From the NCBI GenBank assembly GCA_946811185.2, contig OX328096.1, positions 46,204,252 through 46,268,251 of the forward strand: a stretch of 64,000 bases of DNA. Direction: 5' to 3'. The notes under the pieces were generated by a model, which was not told the origin of the DNA, made no database searches, and saw only the letters and a list, made by a program, of their open reading frames with translations. This DNA is from Hippopus hippopus (Eukaryota > Mollusca > Bivalvia > Cardiida > Cardiidae). Positions 13,401-22,400 of the stretch are shown in pieces (positions within the stretch are counted from its first letter, which is position 1; every line of letters begins with the position of its first letter). The translations under genes were made by a program, and so were the position numbers.

Positions 13401-16400
13401 AGCAACCAACATTTAACAGATTAAAATATACTATCTCACTGTCATAGTAACAAAATGGAATACAAGAAGAGTTACAAAAAGGAAACATGCACAAACCAAT
13501 GAGAAGAAGTAACTGTGGCATATGTCCTGAAAGGCTATGGCAACTTTGATAGTCCATTATCAATATGTGTATTAACCCTTTACCAAACAATCCCAAGTTG
13601 TAACAATCATGAGAAAGATGGCTTTCGAAACTCTTGTGGGAATAGTAGAAAATGCTGGTAATCAGTATTTGCTCCTTTTTTGTAATGATTTTTTACCTTA
13701 TCAAAGACAAAACATATTTAAGGTTCATTAAACTTGTTGTCTGCAAATGCTTTGTACTTGGGTGAGTCTAAAATTTTGCCATCTTGAAGGCATTAAACCT
13801 TAGTTTCTGTAGTTTACAAGGATGTTCTGGAAGCTGCCTGCTACAATTTTTTTTTGGTAAAATAATTCTGTATTTTTCAACTTTGATAGCTTCAGAAAGA
13901 GGACATGCATGAGATTCTACAGTTACTTGTGCAATATTCACCATATTTAACAATCACTGTGCTCAACTTTCTGATCCCCATCATCTTCCAGAAAATTGTT
14001 GTGTTTGAGGAATACAAATCTAGTACAACTTTGTGGGTCACCCTGGCAAGGTAATATCTTTTTCTTTATATCCCTTTACCAAACAATCCCTGGTTTTCAC
14101 AACCCTGGGAAAGAAGGCCTTTGAAAACATTTTGAGAAAAAGAGAAAATGCTGCTTACCAGCATTTCTCTATTTCCCACAATTTTTTTTAACGACCTGTT
14201 CCTTAGGGATGCCAAAACACAGGATTGTTTGGTATTAGGGTTATAGTAGTTGTATCCCCATGTCAGGCTCTGTCAGGTTCTCCATTTGTAGACAAATGGC
14301 TTCCACTTTGCCTCAAAAGCCTTTTTACATACTATTTATGAGATGACACATCATGCACTGGATATGATCAAAGAATTAATGGCAGAAAGAGACACATTGG
14401 CTGGCTGAATATTACATTATTGCATAGGTATGGTACTGAATACAGACAAGAAACAGAGGCATGTGACATTCAATAGAAATGCTGAAATCTCAACTTATAA
14501 TTACTTGATATAGGAACACTCTGTACTAGCTGACTTCACATGCAAAATATGAACCACACATATTAGGAGGATGTACTATAACAGCATGTGTGTACCACTT
14601 TTCTCCAATTTAGGTCGGTGTTATTACGACTGGCATCTCTGATGGTACTGATGATATCCTTGTACAGACAGCTGATAGTGAACACTGATGAGGAAGATGA
14701 GATCTGTGGAAACAGGCTGTATCAAAGCTCTTCAGCCACTAGAGGAAGTGTCAAGGTTAGCCTTATTCTTATTCAGGTCTTTTCCTATGCTAGCACCTAA
14801 TGGATACTAATATTTTTCAATTTTTGGAATTAAATATTTAAAACAGGTCTGCATTTTTTCTTTTTTTTTTTTTAAGAAAATCATCAGAATAAGTGTAATG
14901 TTTAGAAATTTATTTGTCTACTTTTCAGTCAAGGCGGTTGTAAAAGAAGGAAAATATATACATGTAACTTGTCAGCGTATACCTCTTTTTTTAACCCTTT
15001 TACCTCTTTACCACATGACAAAATTTTTGACTAGTCCAAATTGAAAACATTTGCGGATGACAAATTAAACGTAGCTCGAATGATGAATTCTTTCTTTGAT
15101 AGGGTAGAAAAACATTGTGGGAAAAGGAGAAAATGCTGGTTACCAGCATTTTCTCCTTTTCCCACAATGTTTTCAAAAGCCTTCTTCTTCAGGGTCGTTA
15201 AAACTCCGGATTGTGTGGTAAAAACTATCCCATATCCTCCTGAAAATTGAAAAAAAGAAGATTAATTACATGACATCATGTAAAAAATAGAATGGCTCAT
15301 GTGCAATTTCTCCACAATGTTTTCAAAACTCCTGTGCTGTAAGCCAAAATAAGTCGTCTGAAATAATATGCTCTGTGAAAGGGGGGTTAATGCATTTGCA
15401 AATAGTATTGATCCATGTCAGCCTAGGCAAGTCCACGCAGGCTAACATGGCATGAAACTTTTTGTTATTTGTAAATTTTATGGATGTTAAAGGATCAGTC
15501 TACCTCATTATTCAGTCAGTTGTAAGACAAAATGGAATTTTAGGGATCAATAATTATATGATGACTTGCTTGGTATAATGCAGCACAGAGATGCTTTTAA
15601 CCCCCTTTTGCCAGAGCATTGCTCATATATGCCTGTTTCTAACACGTTTTTATGTTTATTGTAGTGTTGGGAGACCTATGTTGGGCAGCAATTGTACAAG
15701 TTGGTATTGTTAGACCTCATTGTTGAAATAAGCATCATTATTTTCATGCAGTTTCCTCGGAGGTAACTTGTTTTCATTCTTTCAATTTTCATTTCATACA
15801 TGTATATATTGTCAGCCTATTTGTGTTTTTAATAAGAGCAGAAAAGCTTAACTCTAGCTATTTGTAAGAATGGCTTATTTCATACCATATCTATATTTCA
15901 AAAAGAGTTTTGGAATAAGTCTGTCACAGATTTTAACTTTTCACTCCATGCAAGCACCTTTTGTAACATTTGTATAAAGCACATATAGAAAAATTTTTCA
16001 GTATTGATTATTCTCCAGGAGAAATTCCATGTTTCAACAACTCTGAGCAACATGGCTTTTGAAAACATTCCAGGTAAAGGAGAAAATGCTGATAACAAGC
16101 ATTTTCTCTTTTCCATCCTTTCCAAGACAAATTCAATGATTTAAGCCACATCTACTTTGATCTCTGCATATGCTTTTAATTTGAACAAGTTTTAACAAGT
16201 TAAAAATTTTGTCATCTATTTGATAGTTGAACTTATATGATGTCTTATATTCATTTGCTAGTTTTAGAAAACCGCTGCGATTAAAAAAAAGGAAAAATTG
16301 TGTATGACATTACAAAACTTCGAGACTACATTCCTTATATCAAATGAGAATGTTACAAGATCTTACTTTTTTCAGACTGCTGTACAATGCATATGGTGAC

Positions 16401-19400
16401 AAAATTGGAATCATAAGAAAGATAGGCCCACAAGAGTTTGATCTTCCTCAGAATGTGATTGACATCATATACACACAAACACTGTGCTGGTAGGTGGTGG
16501 AACTTCTGTAGGATATTTTTTTAATTTTATCTTTAGATGCCAAGTAATTAAATTCAGCTGTGTTTGAGGCTATAAAACATTTTCACTGCATGATATTGAG
16601 TATGATACTGGTTCATAGTCTAGTATTTTGTGCAGGATGTTGTAGATTCAAGATCAGACTGCATATTCTTGATCTACACAATCCACTAAAGTTGAGTAAC
16701 TTGCCTTTGGCAGTGAAAAAGATAATGTTTGAAAATTCTTAGTCCTACTTTATTTTACAAATTCGGTTCAATATTCTATTTATCTCAAATAAAAGTTTGG
16801 ATTAACCTAATCATATATAGTTATAATAATCAACGAAAAAAGTAAAAAGCATGTTATAAGTAACTATTACTGGTTGTCAAAAAAAAAAAGAATTATCAAG
16901 GACATGTTTTCAAACATTCATTAGCATAAGAAGTAGTTTAATTCTTTACCAAACGACAAGCCTTTGGACTTTCCTTAATCTGAAGCATTTGCAGACAACA
17001 AATCAAATTTTGGTCAGATCTTGGGAAGGGTAGAAAATATTGTGGGAAAAGGAGAAAATCCTTGTTACCAGCATTTTCTCCTTTTTCCACATTTTTTTTG
17101 AAAGGTTTCTTTCTTGGGTGGTTACAACTCAGGATTACTAGTGGTTTAGATGTGCAGAAATATGTACATGTGACTTGATTTGTCTTAATCTTAGGTTATT
17201 TGACACTATTCAATCATTTTTCTATTATTTGCTATTCACAGGCTTGGAATGGTGTTCAGTCCATTGATTCCATTTATGACATTTGTAAAATGCCTTATAT
17301 TCTTCTATATCAGAAAGGTTTGTGTGGTTTTTCTTCTGTATTATTTTTCCATTATGCCTATCTATATTTCAAGTAATGCTTCTTTGCAGGTAATTTCCCC
17401 CATCAACTTTGTTTAAAGAAGTTCTGATAGTATCACAATATTTCCAGTAGGAAGTTTGCTAAGACATACTTTGATGTCATTAGTGTGAAGTGAACCCTCA
17501 CAAATGCACTGCGTCAGTATTATAAAAGCCTTCTTTTTATACTGTTTTCAGAATGTATAATGAAGAAAAATAGTTCGTTTTGGTATAAGATTGAGATACA
17601 TTTCATTCAATAACATCAGAACTCAATATTCATACACTAGGCTTGACTACTTATGACAGTTGCAATTTTGGTGTTCACTCAAAGAAATGATACATGGATT
17701 TGAAAGCAAACAATCAGCCTTTATTTCCCATATTTTTTAAGCACCATGAGGAAGTAGGCTTTTCCTACAATGTTTTTTAGCATTTCAATGCTAGTCAAAT
17801 TCAATCAAATCTTCCATGTTTTATTTGTTGTTTGGAAATACTTACAATTTGGACAGTCCTACAGCTTTGTCACCTTGTAAAATTAAATTTTAGAAATGAG
17901 TATAATTGCTAGGAAAGATGTTAGATTTATAGATCTACATGATTTAGCTTTTTTTTTTTTTAAACCAAAGTAGCTTTTAATATTTTGAGAAAAAAAAAAT
18001 CTTGCTCATTTTTATGTTTTATCAGTGGTTGAATCATGCTATGCCCCCTTTATTTTATAGACTTGTACCTTTCAATAATATTGTCAAAAGAGGTTGGTTG
18101 ACAGTATAACAATAATTATATTTCAGTGGACTCTTTTAAAGAACTGTGCACACACTCAGCTACATTTTGGAACCGCCAGATCTCATTCCTTATTCATGTT
18201 TGTCCTGCTGTTCTCGTTCATACTCACAACTTTACCAATAGGTTATATGGTTAGCGAGTAAGTGCTTCCTTTGCTCTATCTGTGATAGCTAGCTGTGATA
18301 ATTGATATAATGTTAAAAATAGCGTTAAATACAAAATGAACATATGAATATATTTATTTGTTTTTAAAACTTCCTGTATAAGAAAACTGGCACTCAAGTT
18401 TTTAAAGGTCCTCTGTGGTTAAAGACTTAAAAATAAACTCACTAAACCTGATATAAACTATAAGTAATTTGCAAATGACTAGTGACTTCTAATAAGTATT
18501 TAGAATAAGTTTGTTTGGTTAAATCCTTCATCTAACCCTTTACAACACAAGTTTATATAACTGTAAAGAAGAAAGCGCTGGAAAACACTGTGGAAAAAGG
18601 AGAAAATGCTGGTAACCAGCATTTACTCCTGTTAACCATGTTTTGTACCCCTCTAAAGACAAATTCCTTCATTTTAGCCATGTTTTAATTGTCATCTGCA
18701 AATGCATTCAATATACAAAGGTATTACTTCATTTAACCTGACCCAGGTCAACATCATTTACATAAATTAAAATTTTATTTTTACCCTTGGTATCATATGG
18801 GGCTGCCTTCGGTTTTGTCCCGAATGGTCACTGAAATATTCCATACGGTATGCACAAATTGAATTGCTTACCTGTACCTTCCCTTGTAAATATAATTTCC
18901 TGAATAATATTCGGAGTTCTATTTATATACCTTCTTATACAAGGGCTGTCCCAAAAAAGCATAGAAAAAGAAAATAACACAATCAGTCTTAACGCAATAG
19001 ATTCAGCAAGTTTTGGAATTCTTTACAAGAGCTTTGTGCATATGTGTGTGAAATATAAACTAACTATGTATCTTAAGAATTGCTCAATCACGATTTAAAA
19101 TAAGCTACCCATACATACCCGGCGCACACTAACGTCAACGTCATGACGTCCCTAGAAAACAATTTATTCTTTTTCAACGTACTCTCTGTGGTGCTTGATG
19201 CATGTACGTTGGCGTGTGACCCACTTATCGTATACATCTTCAAACCACTTGCTTTTGAAATTGCTCTACACTCGCAGAGTTTCCTGTCGCAGTTCATTGA
19301 AGTTTTTGAATCTATGTCCCCGCAACTGAGACTTACAATAGGGGAACAAAGCAAAGTCTAGGAGTGCTAAGTCTGGACTGTAGGGCGTTTGCAGGAGTCT

Positions 19401-22400
19401 CTGAAAACCTAACACATCCAGTTCTAGTTGTGTCTGCTGAGATCTCTGGCAAGGAGCATTGTCTTGGTGAAATGTAATGTTTTCTAGATTGTCAATTTAC
19501 GCCGGTCGCTTTTTCCTTATTGCATGTAGTAGGTCATGCCTGATGACCTGAAAACATGAATAGAAAAAATATCATGATTGAAAGTGCTTACTGTTGAATG
19601 TATGAGCATAATGATTATGAGTTTGAGTTTATTATTGTTATTATCATTATTATTATTATTAACATAATCATTGCTGGGAAGAAAATATTAGCCTTACCTT
19701 AGAGTAGCATGGGGAGTTTACTGTCCGGCCTAGAGGAACCGCATGGCAGAGAAGTACCCCTTGCCTGTCAATAAACACTATGAACATACATTTTCCCATT
19801 GATTTAGTGACTTTTGCTTTTTTGGCGGCGGTGAGTCAGCAGTTTTCCACACACTTAATTGTCTTTTATCTTACGGATCATAATAATCGAGCCATGTTTC
19901 GTCGACTGTGAAAATTTTTGCTCAAAAAGTTCTGATCAACTGTGTACCGTCAAAGGAATTGTCACAGTTTGATAGTCGAACATGAGTCTTCTTTTCTTCA
20001 TCACTTAGCAAACGTGTAACCCATCTAGCACAAACTCTGTACATGTTCAAGTTTTCATGTAAATCTGATGTATTGATGATTTGCTGCACCCAGAAATTAT
20101 AGCAAATTCCCGGATTGTCATCGCTGATCTTCATTTATGGTATGCCGCACAGATTGCACAAGCTGGTCGTCCACTTCCTTTGGTCTTCCAGCGTTTCCCC
20201 GCTGCTCCTCTGTCCATCCATCAACAAATCTGTTGTGCAATTTAAATACAAGAGATCTTGACACAGATGTGTATTTTTTTGTAGCGTGTAGTTTGCGTAG
20301 TGTTTGCGCAGGAGTCATATCTAATTGTAAACAATATTCGATAAAATTCCACTGCGCAGCCATCTCCTTTGACGTCACCATTTTCAGCTTGTTGGAATTA
20401 ACCACCGCACTAGGTTTTATTGTATAACTTTTTTCAAAATAATATTACGTAAGCATCCTTCAATGTAATGATGTCAAATGCAGTAATGTTATCCATGTCA
20501 AATGACTTCCCGCAATTATGACCATGTTTCAAATTATAGACATGTAAGATGTAGCATGCTCATAAAACCCAGGCATATTTTGGTGTGCGCTGGGTTAGGT
20601 ACCCCATTTGTGTAAATAACTTTATGAAATGTACTTTTTGTGATCTTGATTTTTTATTTTATACGGGAATATGCACAAATGACTAACGGATACAACATGC
20701 AAATTTTACTGAAATCTGATGTCGGGTTTCATGAAAAATAGTGTTTCTACGACATATTGGGACAGCCCTCGTATGATGTGCATAAAGTTCAGGATCAGGT
20801 TAAATGAAGTAGGCAATATAAATTTTTGTGTCTGGTATTGAATTAAAAAAAATACAAGTGAAAGAATATAGAATTTGCTATAGTTTATTAAGTGTTCGAT
20901 TGAGAAGACTAGTCATTGAACAGATATCACTGAAACACTGACATATGTCTTGTAAAATGAAAGATAATTTGTTTACAGGATGCCTCCATCCCAGAGCTGT
21001 GGACCTTTCCGTGTTTACACATCGCAAAGCTACAAAATATTTGATGCTTTATCTAACACTATAAGAACATGGCCAGAAACACTGAGGGACATTGTGCTAT
21101 TCTTGGGAACTGTTGGTTTTCTATTACCTCTCATCATTGTTCTGTGGTAAGTTGCTATAGTGATGAGAAATATGACAAATAAAATGGCTTTTTTCCCTGA
21201 AAGTAGTCTTCATTTGGGTCAGAAAATGTCAATACATTTGAAAGTTTAAATCCTGAATTAGACTTCACAATTTTTGCAGTCTGATCTTGGTCTAAATGTC
21301 CTTAAAGTTACTAGATTTACTCTTTGCATTGTACATTGTTGCTTTTTTATTTTTGTGTGTGTGTGTGTGTAGAGGTTTTCAGGTTTGTACCACAAGTGAT
21401 TCATTGATTTTGTAAGCTAGCTTTTTTTAAGATGTGCTTTAGTTTTGATTTTAGCACAAAACACTTTCTACAGAAAAACATACATGTATAAATGTGAAGC
21501 TGCAGTGAATCAGAAGGCTAAGTAACGTAGAACCATAAATAATTATCCCCTATATAAAAGGACATACTTGTGTCATGCTCTGTGAAAATGGGCTTGATGC
21601 ATTTGCAAAAGGTATACAGCCATGTCAACCTACTCAGTCCAGGCAGGTTGATCTGGGTGAAAACTTTTTGCCACACTTACTCATAATTCAGTAATTTTAG
21701 ACAAAATGGATCTATAACAGGTGACGACATGGTTGGTATAATGCGTTATGAAGATGCATTTAACCCTCATATGCCATAGTGCTACGCATATGTTTTAAAA
21801 AGATGTTTTGATCTTTGTTCCAGTTTTCTTACCTACTTTTTCTGGTTACTTGGACAAGGCTACAAGAGGAGAGAGCAAATTATGACTGAACAATTGAAAA
21901 TGGTAATGTAGCTTTATCAGTATGTTGGTAATTTCTTTCTGAGGATTGATGATAGTCATTGCAACAGCTGAGGTAAAGCCAAGGATACTGTTACGTAGAG
22001 TATAAAAAAGTAAGATGCAAGATCCGTACAGTTGGATCATATTTTTCTTTTTTAAAGATTCTTTTTTTGCAGAAAATGATGTGTTATTGTCGTAGGCCTG
22101 GTGTCTGCATCATCATGCAAAATCTTTGACATATTGCAATATCTTGGAAGATATTTATTCAAACTTGGACAAGTTGTTCACTATGAAAAGGGGAACTCAG
22201 ACAACAGGGGTGGGTGACCATCAAAGTATTTTTTACACAGTTCTGCTTTTTTTCAACTTACAATTTTCACTGAAAATCAAGCACTTGCAGCAAAGCGTTG
22301 GCACCTACATTTGGTGCTCTTGTTGTATTTGAAAGCTACTTTGTCAAAAATGATGTCGCTTTTTAACAAAGTAACATCCAAATATACAAAAGGAAAAAAT

